NCBI RefSeq assembly: GCF_004771005.1
Contig: NZ_RQHV01000066.1
Span: 62,001-126,000 of the forward strand
Direction: 5' to 3'
DNA length: 64,000 nt
Source: Leptospira ilyithenensis
Lineage (GTDB): Bacteria; Spirochaetota; Leptospiria; Leptospirales; Leptospiraceae
Below the pieces are notes generated by a model that saw only the letters and a program-made list of their open reading frames with translations, had not been told where the DNA came from and did no database searches. Numbering within the stretch: position 1 is the stretch's first letter; each line of letters begins with the position of its first letter. This document shows positions 37,290 through 47,318 of the stretch, piece after piece. Position numbers and translations under genes: made by a program.

Positions 37290-39029
37290 ATGAATCAATC
37301 CATTCCTAAATCTATACCGTATGACTACGATTATATTATCGTCGGATCAGGATTCGGGGGAAGCGTGTCCGCGCTCCGATTGGCTCAAAAAGGATATTCT
37401 GTTTTGGTCATAGAGTCGGGGAAACGTTGGGCATCCGAAGACTTTCCCAAAACCAATTGGTCTGTTCGCAAGTTTCTTTGGATGCCCAGACTTGGGTTTT
37501 ACGGAATATTGAGAATGAATCTATTAAACGATTTTTTGCTGGTCAGCGGTGCGGGTGTCGGAGGCGGTTCTCTTGTGTATGCTTGTACTCTTTACGTTCC
37601 TCCGTCCAAGTTTTTCAATAGCCCGACCTATTCCAAAATGGGTGGAGAAAAGGAATTATTGCCTTATTACGAAGTGGCAAAGCATATGTTAGGTGTTACT
37701 GAAAATCCCAAACTTTGGGAACCCGATCGATTGCTTTTGGAAACGGCAAGAACTTTCGGAAAGGAAAATACTTTTAGAAAAACTCCCGTCGGAATCTATT
37801 TTGGAAATGAAAAACATAAGACGGAATCGAAAGATCCTTACTTCGACGGAGACGGACCCGACCGGGACCCATGTACTTTTTGTGGTGGATGTATGGTGGG
37901 TTGCAGGCATAATTCCAAAAATACTCTGGACAAAAACTATCTTTATCTTGCGGAAAAATTAGGAACTGAAATTTTACCGGAAACGAAAGCAATAAGTCTT
38001 ATACCTCTCAACAAACGGGGGATAGCTGACCCGGAAGCAAACGGAGATTTCGGATATGAAATTTCTACAAAAAGCACTACGGGATGGTTTGGTTTTCCCA
38101 AACGGAAATTCAAAGCCAAGGGAGTGGTTCTTTCCGCGAGTGTCATGGGAACAGTCGGTCTTCTTTTGAAGATGGAACAAGAGGAAAAAATGATCCGCTT
38201 GTCGCCTAAGCTAGGTGATATGGTAAGGACCAATAGTGAAACCGTTCTTCCTGTGACTGTCTCTGATAAGAATGCGGATTTTTCCAAAGGAATTGCCATT
38301 ACCTCTTCCGTTCATCCTGACGAAAGCACTCATATTGAACCTGTGCGTTATTCGAAAGGCTCCGACTTACTGGGAACGCTTGCAAGCGTAATGGCGGATG
38401 GAGGAGGAAAAATCCCAAGGCCTGTGAAATTTTTTTGGATCATGTTGACCCAACCGATTTATTTTTTAAAAGCTCATAATCCTTTCGGCTTCGCACAAAG
38501 ATCCATCATTTTGCTTGTGATGCAGACGATTGATAACAGCGTAAAGCTTGTTCGGCGGAGAAGATTCGTATGGCCCTTTCAAAAAACGATGACGTCTGCT
38601 CTTTCCACGGGAGAGAGGACTCCTACTTATATACCCATTGCGAATGCATTCGCCCGCAAATTGGCTGAAATTGCAGGAGGGTTTCCTCGCAGTTCTTTGA
38701 ATGATACATTGCTCGGCGCTCCCGTAACAGGTCATATCATGGGGGGTTGCATTGTGGGAGATTCTCCCGAAAAGGGAGTGATTGATTATGAAAACAAAGT
38801 TTACGGTTATGAAAATCTTTATGTATGTGATGCTTCCATGCTCACAGTAAATTTAGGAGTCAATCCTAGTCTTACTATCGCCGCATTATCGGAAAGAGCG
38901 ATGAGTATGATTGCGCCCAAACAGGAAAAAACCGTCTCTTTTTTTGCCTTTGAAAAGAAGAGAAAATTCGATTCCATATTATTTCGCTCGCCGAAAAGAA
39001 AGCCGACTCATTCCATTAAAGGGAAATGA
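37290..39029 (+). CDS. GMC-type FAD oxidoreductase (cholesterol-oxidase-like)
   Basis: 579 aa. [21 protein letters not shown] is close to the Rossmann FAD-binding motif at residue ~12 and [10 protein letters not shown] completes it. [17 protein letters not shown] is the family glycine stretch. A Cys-rich insertion, [20 protein letters not shown], is seen in relatives of cholesterol oxidase and bacterial long-chain oxidoreductases. The C-terminal half has [11 protein letters not shown] and [19 protein letters not shown], where the active-site His/Asn region lies. Likely oxidises an alcohol group of a lipid or sterol. Stop overlaps the ankyrin gene (ATGA). Confidence 0.85.
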   Translation: MNQSIPKSIPYDYDYIIVGSGFGGSVSALRLAQKGYSVLVIESGKRWASEDFPKTNWSVRKFLWMPRLGFYGILRMNLLNDFLLVSGAGVGGGSLVYACTLYVPPSKFFNSPTYSKMGGEKELLPYYEVAKHMLGVTENPKLWEPDRLLLETARTFGKENTFRKTPVGIYFGNEKHKTESKDPYFDGDGPDRDPCTFCGGCMVGCRHNSKNTLDKNYLYLAEKLGTEILPETKAISLIPLNKRGIADPEANGDFGYEISTKSTTGWFGFPKRKFKAKGVVLSASVMGTVGLLLKMEQEEKMIRLSPKLGDMVRTNSETVLPVTVSDKNADFSKGIAITSSVHPDESTHIEPVRYSKGSDLLGTLASVMADGGGKIPRPVKFFWIMLTQPIYFLKAHNPFGFAQRSIILLVMQTIDNSVKLVRRRRFVWPFQKTMTSALSTGERTPTYIPIANAFARKLAEIAGGFPRSSLNDTLLGAPVTGHIMGGCIVGDSPEKGVIDYENKVYGYENLYVCDASMLTVNLGVNPSLTIAALSERAMSMIAPKQEKTVSFFAFEKKRKFDSILFRSPKRKPTHSIKGK

Positions 39030-39949
39030 ACTCCTTATTTGATTTCGTAAAGGCAAGTGATTTAGAAAAGATCCGGGAAGTATTTAAAGAAGATCCGAAT
39101 TGCCTCAATTCATTGGATGGATTCGGAGTGACTCCTCTTTCCTGGTCGATTCGAAAAAAAGACCATGAGACTTTATCCATATTATTAGAATTAGGTGCTG
39201 ATCCTCTTTTTCCTCAGAGAACGGGAGGATCTCCTTTTTTTGAAGCAGTATCTTTGAATGATTCCAGGTCCATCTCCCATTTAGGAAGTGCTTTGGCTGG
39301 TGCGAAAGAAAAAGGAATTTCCGTTAGTTGGGAAACACAAGGTGAATCCGGAAATACGATTTTACACTATCTGATTGAAACCGATCTGAAAGACATCTGG
39401 GATTTGATTTTGCCTTCAGTCCCTAATGATTTATGGGAAATGAAAAATAAAGAAGGATGGAATGCTTTTTTGCAATCGGTTGTTTCCGGAGAAGAAGGTT
39501 TTGTCTCCGATGTGATTCGAATTGCTCCCGGAACCTGTTTGCATGTGGATTCGGAAGGAAAAAACGCATTTCATCTGGCAGCGGAAAGAAATCTGGATTC
39601 CATCTTGCCTTTGTTAATCGGTTTAGATCTTGAAAGGGAAGCAGAGGATGAACTGGGAAACACTCCGCTACTTTCCGCATGTGAAGGAGATGCTACCGAG
39701 TTTATTATCGAATGGGTAAAGTTAGGTGTCAATCTTCTTGCAAAAAACTATGAAGGGGATACTGCTTATTCCATTTTGCATCGGGAAAAATACGGGCATA
39801 GTTTGAAAATAGCAAAAGAAGCTTTGGGAAAAGTATGGAAGGAAGCTTTGGATGCAAACGATGCATCCAAAATCAAAGAGATTCAAATTTTTGTAGCAGA
39901 AGAAAAACCTTTCACTACGGAAGAAAAATACAAATGGAAGATAGACTAA
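39026..39949 (+). CDS. Ankyrin-repeat protein
   Basis: 307 aa made of about six to seven ankyrin repeats. Examples: [28 protein letters not shown], with the typical TPL and GADP positions, [21 protein letters not shown], and [27 protein letters not shown]. No signal peptide or TM. It is translationally coupled to the GMC oxidoreductase (4-nt overlap), so it may be a protein-protein scaffold or regulator of that enzyme; bacterial ankyrin proteins are also linked to oxidative defence beside catalases, and a catalase-like gene lies 3 kb away. Confidence 0.88.
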   Translation: MNSLFDFVKASDLEKIREVFKEDPNCLNSLDGFGVTPLSWSIRKKDHETLSILLELGADPLFPQRTGGSPFFEAVSLNDSRSISHLGSALAGAKEKGISVSWETQGESGNTILHYLIETDLKDIWDLILPSVPNDLWEMKNKEGWNAFLQSVVSGEEGFVSDVIRIAPGTCLHVDSEGKNAFHLAAERNLDSILPLLIGLDLEREAEDELGNTPLLSACEGDATEFIIEWVKLGVNLLAKNYEGDTAYSILHREKYGHSLKIAKEALGKVWKEALDANDASKIKEIQIFVAEEKPFTTEEKYKWKID

Positions 39950-39952
39950 ATT

Positions 39953-41566
39953 CTACTCCGTTTGCGGGGTCTTTTCATCCCCAGCCCATTTCGGTCCGTA
40001 ATTTCCCTTTCTGTCTTCATGGTTTCTTTCGATACGGGGACTTTCAAAACTAAAATGTTGTTCTATATTCGTTTTGAACGGGGCATTTTCAGGAGATTCC
40101 CCGTATTGTTTCAATTCCCGCCAAACAAGAGATCCACGAGGGTGTTTGCCGAGTCTACCTTCAAAACTTAAAATCTTTTCTATATCCGCCGAAACGGTAT
40201 GATTTCCATCCGGATCTTTGTCCGCTTTTTTGCCGATCCAACCCGGTTCTTCCCAAGCAACCAATTTTACAATTCGTTTCAAAATCATTTTTCTTGCATC
40301 AACGTAATGTGTTGTTTTGTTCAAGCCTGATCCGATTTTCACTTTTTCCAGTTTGCCTGCATCCAGGCTATCGGGAATGATGATGAGGGATTTTTCAGAA
40401 TCAAATACGGGAAATATATCCTCCGGATCGGAAATCCAGTTGAATAAAAAATTTCCAGCTTCCAATTTTACCGTATAATCTTCATAAGCTGATGTCGGAT
40501 TTCCTCCATCTGCACCTTTGTTTCCTTTTGCCACATAAAGTATCGGATGGGAATTCAATGAATTAATATTTTGAAATGAAGTGTCAAGTAACACATGATC
40601 ATGTCCTGTCAGCATGATTCGTTTCGGTTTTCCCTCTTTGGAAACCAAAATGGAATAAGACTCCAAGTCTCCCTGGTGAACATTCCCGAAGCTAGTAGGT
40701 CCTTCGTTAAAATCATACCATATCCAATAGGAGATAACCATATCTCCGTCGGCTTCTTCATACCAATAATTCCAATTGTCCCGGAAACCGGGGAGAGCTT
40801 CTTTTTGTGTCCCCGAAACCGTAGACTTCGCATAACGAACATGATAGTAGAGATGAGTGTCGCCTTGATTTTTTTTCTCATCGGGAAAAATCATATATTT
40901 CCATGACTCTTTTCCAGTAGAATAACGACGGATATCATTTCCCGGAAGAGGATACTCCTCAGTGGAGTAATTCGGAAAATACTTTTCCATGTTAGTTGGT
41001 AATACTTTCTTATCTTTATGAAAAACCAGAATGGGAGAAAAAGTTTCGGCCAGTTTCTTTTGTTTTTCATCAGGGATTAGATTTTCCTGAGATACAAAAT
41101 GAAACGTGTGATTGATGGAAACGTCCTTTGTATTTTCTCCATTGGTTACCCAAAAAGGATTATGGCCTGGGGAATACATTCCTTTGATAGATTCGATGCC
41201 TGTGAGTTCGATGGAGAGATGAGTCCAGGAAAAGTTTTCCACAGTCGGATGAATGGTAATGGAGGACGCGAGTCCTTGTGAAGGATGGGAACTTGAGAAA
41301 GGAGCCTTTAAACAAACAGGAAGATTTTTTTTGGGTTGAGCTTTGTAAGCTTTCAAGTCTTCGGCGGCACAGTTATAAATGCGAATGTGAAAACCCAATT
41401 TTTCCAAGTCGGGTTGCTTCGGTAAGTTATCTATTTTTAGATTGAGAAGAAATGAATTCGGTTTTGTTTTTTCTTTTGTCCATTGACCCGGTAAACAGGT
41501 CAATACCAGCAAACACACGCTAGGTACAAATTGAAAAAAAAGGATCTTGCAAGCTGGGTATTTCAT
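39953..41566 (-). CDS. Putative lipoprotein, Vps62-like
   Basis: 537 aa. The hydrophobic leader ends in a lipobox-like VLTC (Cys ~24). From about residue 175 the sequence resembles Vps62/DUF946-type proteins: ETFSPILVFHKDKKVLPTNM, then a long beta-rich part with DGDMVISYWIWYDFN, HQGDLESYSILV, GHDHVLLD and YVAKGNKGADGG. Function of this family is unknown. The N-terminal 150 residues are a separate region with no match. An Asn/Thr/Lys-rich composition and two Cys pairs fit an exposed protein. Convergent with the ankyrin gene with only 3 nt between stops. Confidence 0.65.
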   Translation of the reverse strand: MKYPACKILFFQFVPSVCLLVLTCLPGQWTKEKTKPNSFLLNLKIDNLPKQPDLEKLGFHIRIYNCAAEDLKAYKAQPKKNLPVCLKAPFSSSHPSQGLASSITIHPTVENFSWTHLSIELTGIESIKGMYSPGHNPFWVTNGENTKDVSINHTFHFVSQENLIPDEKQKKLAETFSPILVFHKDKKVLPTNMEKYFPNYSTEEYPLPGNDIRRYSTGKESWKYMIFPDEKKNQGDTHLYYHVRYAKSTVSGTQKEALPGFRDNWNYWYEEADGDMVISYWIWYDFNEGPTSFGNVHQGDLESYSILVSKEGKPKRIMLTGHDHVLLDTSFQNINSLNSHPILYVAKGNKGADGGNPTSAYEDYTVKLEAGNFLFNWISDPEDIFPVFDSEKSLIIIPDSLDAGKLEKVKIGSGLNKTTHYVDARKMILKRIVKLVAWEEPGWIGKKADKDPDGNHTVSADIEKILSFEGRLGKHPRGSLVWRELKQYGESPENAPFKTNIEQHFSFESPRIERNHEDRKGNYGPKWAGDEKTPQTE

Positions 41567-41610
41567 CTGATTTATAATAATTGAATTTTTGGAAAAGTAA
41601 AATCAGAAAG

Positions 41611-41633
41611 AGAAACCCCTGTAAAAACAGGGG
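41611..41633 (-). terminator. Rho-independent terminator of the Lys-rich protein gene
   Basis: On the minus strand, CCCCTGT-TTTT-ACAGGGG (41616-41633) is followed by a T-rich tail (TTTCTCTTTC). It lies 20 nt after the stop at 41654, so it ends that gene, and separates it from the upstream Vps62-like gene. Confidence 0.85.
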
Positions 41634-41653
41634 CTATGGGGTATAAGGAAATC

Positions 41654-41884
41654 TTATTCAGATTTCTTTTTTTTTGCTTTTTTAGCCTTCTTCGCTTTTT
41701 TGCCTTTTTTCTCAGCTTTCGCTTTTTCGCTCTTACCTTTTCCCGGCTTTTCAGCTTTCTCAGGTTTTACAGTTTCCGTTTCTTCATTTTGCATAGTAGG
41801 CTCTTCGTCAGCTTCTGCTGCTTGTGCGAAAACTCCGAAGGAGAAGAAAGAGACGACTGTGAGAATAGCTAGGAATTTTTTCAT
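41654..41884 (-). CDS. Small secreted lysine-rich protein
   Basis: 76 aa from the ATG at 41884, which has GAGGT 7 nt upstream; the longer frame to 41941 has no such site and would hide the signal peptide. MKKFLAILTVVSFFSFGVFAQA is a clean signal peptide, probably cleaved after AQA. The mature part is acidic for ~20 residues and then a Lys/Ala repeat tail (KAEKKGKKAKKAKKAKKKK). Such basic tails could bind peptidoglycan, LPS or nucleic acid; nothing more specific can be said. Its own promoter and strong terminator imply high expression. Confidence 0.8.
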   Translation of the reverse strand: MKKFLAILTVVSFFSFGVFAQAAEADEEPTMQNEETETVKPEKAEKPGKGKSEKAKAEKKGKKAKKAKKAKKKKSE

Positions 41885-41965
41885 TTTTATACCTCGAAAT
41901 GATTGTGGACTCAATTTGAGACCTGTCTTTTCTTTCGACAATATAAAATTTGTTAAAATTTCAGA

Positions 41966-43351
41966 TTATTTTCCTACACAAAATTTGCTGAAAATACGAC
42001 CTAAAATTTCTTCATTGTCTACGCGGCCATTGACTTCTCCTATTTCGCGCAGCGCCGAATTGATTTCTTGAATATAAATTTCAGCAGGAGCGGAAGATTC
42101 CAAAAGCCCGACTGCTTCCGCTAAATGATTGTAAATCGCTCTTATATGAAAACTTTGTCTTTCTTCCAAAAGAACCACATCTTCCAAAGCTTCCTTGGCA
42201 CTCAGTCTGTCTTTTAGAAGGGAAAGTAGATCACCAAGCCCCTGTTTGGTTTTACAGGAAACTTCAGCGATTTGAAAAGATAAGGCTTTGCTGTCTTCTT
42301 CCCATTCCTTGCGGTTCCAATCCGAATGAGGGATGTCGATTTTATTTGCCACCAGAATGGAACCGGGAAGCCGGTTCCGATATGCATTGACGAATTCTTT
42401 TTGATTCAAGGCTTGCGAAACATCTATCAGAATCAAACGAAGATTAGCCGAATCTGCTTCTCTTTCGCTTCTTTCGATTCCTAAAATCTCGATTTCATCG
42501 GAAGTTTCCCGCACACCTGCGGTATCTACCAAACGGATGGGAAGACCGTCGAGTGTGATGTCTTCCGAGATATAGTCCCGAGTTGTGCCGGGAATATCGG
42601 AAATGATGGAACGATCCTTTCCGATGAGAAGATTCATCAGACTCGACTTTCCCGTATTAGGTGCTCCGAACAAAACCACTGTTGATTGTAATATCAATTT
42701 TTCCGCACGTTCCGAATTTTGCAACAAAGCGGAACATAAATCCCGTAAAGCGATCATTCTTTCTTTTCTTTGTTCCAGACTTTCAAAGGTCAGGTCTTCC
42801 GTAGAAAAATCAATTTCCGCTTCGCACTCTGCTTTCAATGAAATCAAATCGCTTCGTATTTTGGATGCGAGTTTGGATAGTTCTCCAAAAACATTTTTTT
42901 GAGAAAGTTCCAATTCATAACGGGAACGTGCTTCGATAAGTCTTCCTATGGCTTCGGCACCCGTGAGGGAAAGTTTTCCGTTGAGAAAAGCCCGTTTGGT
43001 AAATTCTCCGTGTCCTGCCGGGCGCGCACCCGTCTGAAAGATAGCATCCAATGCTTTTTTCAGAAGGATGGGATTTCCGTGTAGATGGAATTCTCCCAGA
43101 TCTTCGCCTGTATATGAGTTAGGTGCTGGGAAAAATAAAAATACGATTTGGTCGAAAGGTTTTCCTTTGAAGATAAAATCACAAAAGATCGCCGATCTTT
43201 TGTGCTCTTGGAGGTAGTGTTCTGTGAGTGCTGTGTCGTTCTTGAAAAGTAGAGTTGTAGCTATCTTGATTGTATTTCTACCGGAGATCCGGAGGATTCC
43301 GATCGCTCCGGGTCCGCTTGCGGTAGATAATGCGGCAATTGTATCAATCAA
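41966..43351 (-). CDS. mnmE: tRNA uridine-5-carboxymethylaminomethyl modification GTPase
   Basis: 461 aa. MnmE with MnmG forms cmnm5U34 in tRNAs. The N-terminal folate-binding domain has [14 protein letters not shown] and VNDNP-like segments; the G domain has [12 protein letters not shown] (G1), DTAGVRET (G3) and NKIDIP (G4), and the C-terminal CVGK carries the catalytic Cys motif (usually CIGK). It ends the rpmH cluster and overlaps the 3' end of jag by 8 nt, indicating co-translation. Confidence 0.97.
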   Translation of the reverse strand: MIDTIAALSTASGPGAIGILRISGRNTIKIATTLLFKNDTALTEHYLQEHKRSAIFCDFIFKGKPFDQIVFLFFPAPNSYTGEDLGEFHLHGNPILLKKALDAIFQTGARPAGHGEFTKRAFLNGKLSLTGAEAIGRLIEARSRYELELSQKNVFGELSKLASKIRSDLISLKAECEAEIDFSTEDLTFESLEQRKERMIALRDLCSALLQNSERAEKLILQSTVVLFGAPNTGKSSLMNLLIGKDRSIISDIPGTTRDYISEDITLDGLPIRLVDTAGVRETSDEIEILGIERSEREADSANLRLILIDVSQALNQKEFVNAYRNRLPGSILVANKIDIPHSDWNRKEWEEDSKALSFQIAEVSCKTKQGLGDLLSLLKDRLSAKEALEDVVLLEERQSFHIRAIYNHLAEAVGLLESSAPAEIYIQEINSALREIGEVNGRVDNEEILGRIFSKFCVGK

Positions 43352-44066
43352 GCTCTTCTGAGTCTGCGAAGTCTTCTACAGGCAGACCTTTTTTAGAGGT
43401 ATCTTCCAAATCCTTGTACTTGTGTTTGTCTTTTGCAGAAATCACTCTGACCCGTTTGAATGTTCCGTTCCCTTCGGAGCGGGTGAATACTCTTTCGTCG
43501 TCTTGGATCGCCATGTGAACGATTCTTCTTTCGAAAGGATTCATCGGATCCAAAAGTTTGGAACGTCCTGTTTTGATTACGGAAGAAGCGATTGATTTTG
43601 CAAGTCGAATGAGAGATAACTCGCGTTTGTCGCGGTAGGATTCGATGTCTAAAACGATTTTGCGGTTGTGGCGGGTGCGAGGGTCAACCATCAGGTTCGC
43701 GAGAAATTGAAGAGAATCCAAAGTTCCCCCTCTTTTTCCGATGATCAGTCCTGATTCCTTGCTTGCAAGTTCTACGTAGATTTTTCCATCCACATCTCCC
43801 ATTCCCACAACTTCCGCAGGAATCCCCATTTTTCGAAGGATGGTGATGATGACTCCGTGAATGATTTTTTCAGAAGGGATGTCGGTATTGGCAACAAACG
43901 CTCGTACTACGGCAGGCTTTTTCTGAGTGATCCCCAAAAAGCCGGACTTACCGGAATCCACTACTTCGAATTTGAGATCACCGGGTTCCAGCCTCAACGT
44001 CTCAAGTGTGTATTCCTCAGCCTCTGATTTTGTTTTTCCTTCTGCTTCAAATATGTAATTATCCAT
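43344..44066 (-). CDS. jag: Jag/KhpB RNA-binding protein (SpoIIIJ-associated)
   Basis: 240 aa with an N-terminal Jag_N domain ([19 protein letters not shown]), a KH domain ([23 protein letters not shown], with GKRGG as the GxxG loop), and an R3H domain ([24 protein letters not shown]). KhpB partners KhpA in binding RNA and affects division and cell-wall synthesis in Gram-positives. It is 24 nt downstream of yidC, the standard order. Confidence 0.93.
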   Translation of the reverse strand: MDNYIFEAEGKTKSEAEEYTLETLRLEPGDLKFEVVDSGKSGFLGITQKKPAVVRAFVANTDIPSEKIIHGVIITILRKMGIPAEVVGMGDVDGKIYVELASKESGLIIGKRGGTLDSLQFLANLMVDPRTRHNRKIVLDIESYRDKRELSLIRLAKSIASSVIKTGRSKLLDPMNPFERRIVHMAIQDDERVFTRSEGNGTFKRVRVISAKDKHKYKDLEDTSKKGLPVEDFADSEELD

Positions 44067-44090
44067 ATAATCTTTCCTTAAATACTATGA

Positions 44091-46046
44091 TTACTTTTTA
44101 CGTTTTTGTTGGTTTCTAAAACCTTTCTTAGGGATCGCACCGTTCGAAGACTCGTTCAATTGATTGGCCGACTTAGGTTTGTTATCGTCTTTTTTGCCGA
44201 ACTTGTTTGTATAAAACTGTTGGGCGATCGATAGAATGTTTTGCATTGTCCAATACATGGTTACACCGGCAGGCATGGACCAGAAAAAATATAACATGAT
44301 AAAAGGCATCATGTACATCATCATTTTTTGGTTCGGGTCGGTGGAAACGGTAGTCATCTTGGATTGAACCACTTGGGTCGCAACCATGATGAGAGGAAGA
44401 ACGTTGATGCTAAGTGCACCGATGAATATCAATTTAGGTGTGGTGAAAACAGTATCCGGTTCACTTAAATCCTTGATCCAAAGGAAAGGAGAATTCCAAA
44501 GATCCACAGTGTCAGAGAATGCAGTGTAAAGAGCGATAAAGATCGGGATCTGAATCACCATCGGCAAACAACCGGACATCGGATTGGTTCCGTTCTTTTT
44601 ATAGAGTTCGATCGTTTTTTCTTGTTTGAGTTTGGGATCATCTGCATACTTTTCGTTCAGAGCTTTGATCTGAGGAGAAAGTTCCTGCATCTTTTTCATG
44701 GACTCCGCCTGTTTTTTGTTCAGCGGGTAGAAAGCGAGTTTGAATAGAATGGCAAAGATAACGATCGCCCAACCGTAACTCGGGATCACAAGATAGATTT
44801 TTTTCAAAACCCAAATGATCGCATTGCGAAGCGGAGTCGTAATACCTTGATTAAATGATTTATTGAGTGAATCGCTGAGTCCCGCAAATGGAGATTCTTT
44901 ATTGATGATCGGATCGAACTTGCTGTCACGGAACGCAGTTCCGTCAAGCTCTCTGACTCCTACATAAGCTGCATAATCCAAACGGACGGATTCGCCCGGA
45001 GCCAATTTCCAATCGTCATAAGCTAGCAAAACGCCTGTTTCATTACCTTTACGGTTGTCCAGAAGAACACCTGCAGGTTTGTGTGTGAGCGGATCGAGAA
45101 CGGCGATGAAGTAACGGCTTCCCGTTCCTACGAAATCGACTCTTTCGTTGATTCCTTTTTTGATTTCAAATCTTTCGTCTTTTCCGTCGCCGGAACCGAA
45201 GATGTTATCAAAAAATCCGATTGTGGTCGTGCCGTCTACGTGGTCTTTGAAAGATCCGTCCAAGTAGTAATAACGGAAATAATGCGCGGTATCCCGATCG
45301 TTGAATTCATCTTTGCCTTTTAGAATGGGACCTAGAGAACCGAACGATCGGAAGAACGTTTCGGAACCGGAAGACGCCAGAGTCACTGTTTCTTTACTTA
45401 GGTTCTTAAGAGTTAAGTTGAATTTGAAATAATTTTCAGTAGGGAAAAATTGAAATTTTTTCTGAATGAGATACTTGCCATCAAAAGACGGTGCTTCGAA
45501 TGTAATCGTTTTGGTAGAAGCATCGTAAGAAGAAACAAAGTTGACTTTGTTGTATCCGGAATAAGGAATCCCGTCTTTGTCTTCTATGATATTGAAATCA
45601 AAACCTTCGAAGCGGGAAAGCTCCACGGCACGTTCGACTTGTCCGTCAAAGTTGATTTCGAATTTCGGATCTTTTGCGATGATAAAATCGGAACCGTCCG
45701 CTTCTTTATGATTGCGAATGTAATACTCAGTGATCCTTCCGCCAAGGCTGGAAAAACTGACTAAAAACGAATCCGTTTTGATATTGTAGGTTTTAATATC
45801 TTTTGCATCAACCGAAGACGGTTTTGTTTGCGCGTCTGCAGGAGGAAGATCTTTGTTTTTTGCAGCTTCTTTGATGTTTGCTTGATTCGTTTCTTTTTTA
45901 GGTCCGGATGTAACAGGTGTTACTTGGGCTTTGGGAACTTCCGGTTTCGTTGGAAAAAAGAAATAATTGATCCCCATCCATGCCGCGAGGCTGATGAATA
46001 GAGCAAGAAAAAGTCTGCCTTGTCTGGCTGTGGTATCGTTTTGCAT
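44091..46046 (-). CDS. yidC: Membrane protein insertase YidC
   Basis: 651 aa inner-membrane insertase, alone or with SecYEG. A first TM ([20 protein letters not shown]) is followed by a large periplasmic domain (~100-390) as in the Gram-negative type, then the conserved five-TM core: [30 protein letters not shown] cytoplasmic hairpin, [16 protein letters not shown], and [15 protein letters not shown] positively charged C-terminal tail (RNQQKRKK) could contact the ribosome. Starts 3 nt after yidD. Confidence 0.97.
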   Translation of the reverse strand: MQNDTTARQGRLFLALFISLAAWMGINYFFFPTKPEVPKAQVTPVTSGPKKETNQANIKEAAKNKDLPPADAQTKPSSVDAKDIKTYNIKTDSFLVSFSSLGGRITEYYIRNHKEADGSDFIIAKDPKFEINFDGQVERAVELSRFEGFDFNIIEDKDGIPYSGYNKVNFVSSYDASTKTITFEAPSFDGKYLIQKKFQFFPTENYFKFNLTLKNLSKETVTLASSGSETFFRSFGSLGPILKGKDEFNDRDTAHYFRYYYLDGSFKDHVDGTTTIGFFDNIFGSGDGKDERFEIKKGINERVDFVGTGSRYFIAVLDPLTHKPAGVLLDNRKGNETGVLLAYDDWKLAPGESVRLDYAAYVGVRELDGTAFRDSKFDPIINKESPFAGLSDSLNKSFNQGITTPLRNAIIWVLKKIYLVIPSYGWAIVIFAILFKLAFYPLNKKQAESMKKMQELSPQIKALNEKYADDPKLKQEKTIELYKKNGTNPMSGCLPMVIQIPIFIALYTAFSDTVDLWNSPFLWIKDLSEPDTVFTTPKLIFIGALSINVLPLIMVATQVVQSKMTTVSTDPNQKMMMYMMPFIMLYFFWSMPAGVTMYWTMQNILSIAQQFYTNKFGKKDDNKPKSANQLNESSNGAIPKKGFRNQQKRKK

Positions 46047-46049
46047 AAT

Positions 46050-46277
46050 TTAACTCTTGTTGGTTGGTTTAGGGAGCGGATCGAATCCGCCTTCGTGTAA
46101 CGGGTGACATCTGGAGATTCTTCTTAAGCTCATCCCGAATGCTTTGAAAAAGGAGTAGGTTTGAAATGCTTCTTTTGCATATTCCGAACAACTTGGCGTA
46201 AAACGACAAGCAGGCGGAAGTATCGGAGATACAATTTTCTGGTAAAGAAATATGAGTAAGAGAGCGAGCCGGTTCAT
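46050..46277 (-). CDS. yidD: Membrane protein insertion efficiency factor YidD
   Basis: 75 aa, matching the small YidD family: [23 protein letters not shown] with conserved Cys, and [17 protein letters not shown]. It helps YidC-dependent insertion. Its ATG overlaps the rnpA stop (ATGA). Location between rnpA and yidC is the usual one. Confidence 0.97.
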   Translation of the reverse strand: MNRLALLLIFLYQKIVSPILPPACRFTPSCSEYAKEAFQTYSFFKAFGMSLRRISRCHPLHEGGFDPLPKPTNKS

Positions 46278-46600
46278 TGGGGTTTTTGGAAGATAGAAAG
46301 GAAGATTTCTTCTCTTTCCTTCGGCAATTTCCGTGCAAAATCGATATGAGCTAAGATTGCAATGTCATTGCCTGCGGGAAAGGCAGACAAATGCAAACGA
46401 ACCAGTTCCTTCAAGAGTCGTTTCGTTCGATTTCGGTCTACGGCTGATTTGTGGGACCTGTCGGGACAGAATAAAAAGCAGGTGTTTTCCGTCCCGTTCT
46501 TGCGGGAAAGAAAGCTAATAGGAAACCTACCTGCTTTTTTGGCACTACGAAAGAGTTCTTGGATCCTCGATTTATTGCAAAGAGTCTCCGAAGGAAGCTC
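46274..46600 (-). CDS. rnpA: RNase P protein component, no start codon in frame
   Basis: Open frame of 108 codons whose translation fits Rnp[17 protein letters not shown] near the N-terminus, the family motif [12 protein letters not shown] (RNR at 56-58), and [17 protein letters not shown] at the C-terminus. It binds RNase P RNA to process tRNA 5' ends. The frame is closed upstream by TAG at 46601-46603, and between there and residue 63 there is no ATG, GTG or TTG. A TTG at 46578-46580 with GGAG 5 nt upstream is in the neighbouring frame; deleting one base after it would give [10 protein letters not shown]. So either an indel (real or sequencing) or a non-canonical start/frameshift is involved. 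Stop overlaps yidD. Confidence 0.9.
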   Translation of the reverse strand, partial: ELPSETLCNKSRIQELFRSAKKAGRFPISFLSRKNGTENTCFLFCPDRSHKSAVDRNRTKRLLKELVRLHLSAFPAGNDIAILAHIDFARKLPKEREEIFLSIFQKPQ

Positions 46601-46605
46601 CTATC

Positions 46606-46767
46606 CTAAAACTTTCTCCCGATTTTTTCGTCGGAGACAGTCAATTTGTGGCGACCTTTTTTTCTGCGGTTGCTGATCACATTTCTTCCGCCTGGAGTTG
46701 CCATTCTTGTTCGGAAACCATGAGTTCTAATGCGTTTCGTGTTGCTCGGTTGGTATGTACGTTTCAT
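46606..46767 (-). CDS. rpmH: 50S ribosomal protein L34
   Basis: 53 aa, basic: starts [18 protein letters not shown], then [20 protein letters not shown], matching L34 throughout. The protein lies in the large ribosomal subunit. It is the first gene of the cluster; rnpA follows after a 5-nt gap to its open frame. A stem-loop (AGTCTT...AAGACT, 46807-46823) sits in the upstream region. Confidence 0.98.
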   Translation of the reverse strand: MKRTYQPSNTKRIRTHGFRTRMATPGGRNVISNRRKKGRHKLTVSDEKIGRKF

Positions 46768-46949
46768 GAAAATTACCTAATTTATATATAATCGCGGAAA
46801 AAAAGAGTCTTTTGAGAAGACTTTTGGTACCAATCTGGAAGTCAAGGGCGAAATCGGATTTATCATTAAGATTTGTTTCCCTGAATGAAAATCCATCGAA
46901 TCTCCCTATCTTGACTTATGCGACATAATATTTCGCGGAATCTTTAAAT

Positions 46950-46974
46950 CCCCCACCCTGTTTAGGGTTGGGGG
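46950..46974. other. G/C-rich hairpin
   Basis: CCCCCACCCT (46950-46959) pairs with AGGGTTGGGGG (46964-46974), one bulged base, 4-nt loop. On the minus strand it is followed by ATTTAAAG, a poor T-run, so it is at best a weak terminator for the methyltransferase transcript; it may instead be part of an interspersed repeat. Confidence 0.5.
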
Positions 46975-46998
46975 GTGTGGCTCGTGGGCTGCCGGTTT

Positions 46999-47105
46999 CC
47001 ACCTAACACGTTTTATCCTTTCTTTCCATTTCTTTTGGTAAAACCCAAAAAATATTTCAAAAAACTTCGCCTTTTTGCCAAACCTCATTGGTCTATGTTA
47101 GGTGG
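46999..47105. mobile_element. attC-like recombination site (candidate)
   Basis: 10-bp perfect inverted arms CCACCTAACA (46999-47008) and TGTTAGGTGG (47096-47105) enclose 87 bp. The arms contain ACCTAAC and GTTAGGT, which satisfy the integron core consensus RYYYAAC / GTTRRRY, and the total length of 107 bp is within the known range of attC sites. The inner L-box pairing expected of a folded attC was not found by eye, which lowers confidence. No integrase gene is in the window. Confidence 0.35.
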
Positions 47106-47170
47106 GCGCTTCGGATTGGATTTGTTTTGTTGAAATTGAACCAGGAAACGACCGTGCTCTTCGCTCCAAT

Positions 47171-47217
47171 TTTCGCGTTCCGCGAAAGATTTCCGCTATG
47201 ATCCCTAGCGCGGGGAT
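47171..47217. repeat. Pair of short hairpins
   Basis: TTTCGCG-TTC-CGCGAAA (47171-47187) is a perfect 7-bp stem with 3-nt loop. ATCCC (47201-47205) and GGGAT (47213-47217) form a second. Such tandem hairpins without coding potential are typical of dispersed bacterial repeats; copy number elsewhere cannot be judged from this window. Confidence 0.45.
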
Positions 47218-47318
47218 GTTCCTGGATGGGAATAATCCTTGTTAAATGGATTAGGATCATATTATTAAATCTTTAAATTTAAAATCTACGATTATCAATA
47301 AACCATCCCAGACTGAAC

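Larger units (their letters stand above)
46768..47318. other. 550-nt region of hairpins upstream of rpmH
   Basis: No convincing gene. It must contain the rpmH promoter. Reading from the rpmH side it holds a small AT-flanked stem-loop (46807-46823), a G/C-rich hairpin (46950-46974), a 107-bp attC-like palindromic element (46999-47105), and two close hairpins (47171-47217), then AT-rich DNA up to the methyltransferase stop. A 60-codon minus frame (46906-47088) crosses two of these elements and is not considered a gene. Confidence 0.7.

Noticed and set aside
46906..47088. 60-codon minus-strand ORF in the hairpin region
   Set aside because: It runs across the G/C-rich hairpin and the attC-like arms; the protein is low-complexity and basic with no family features.
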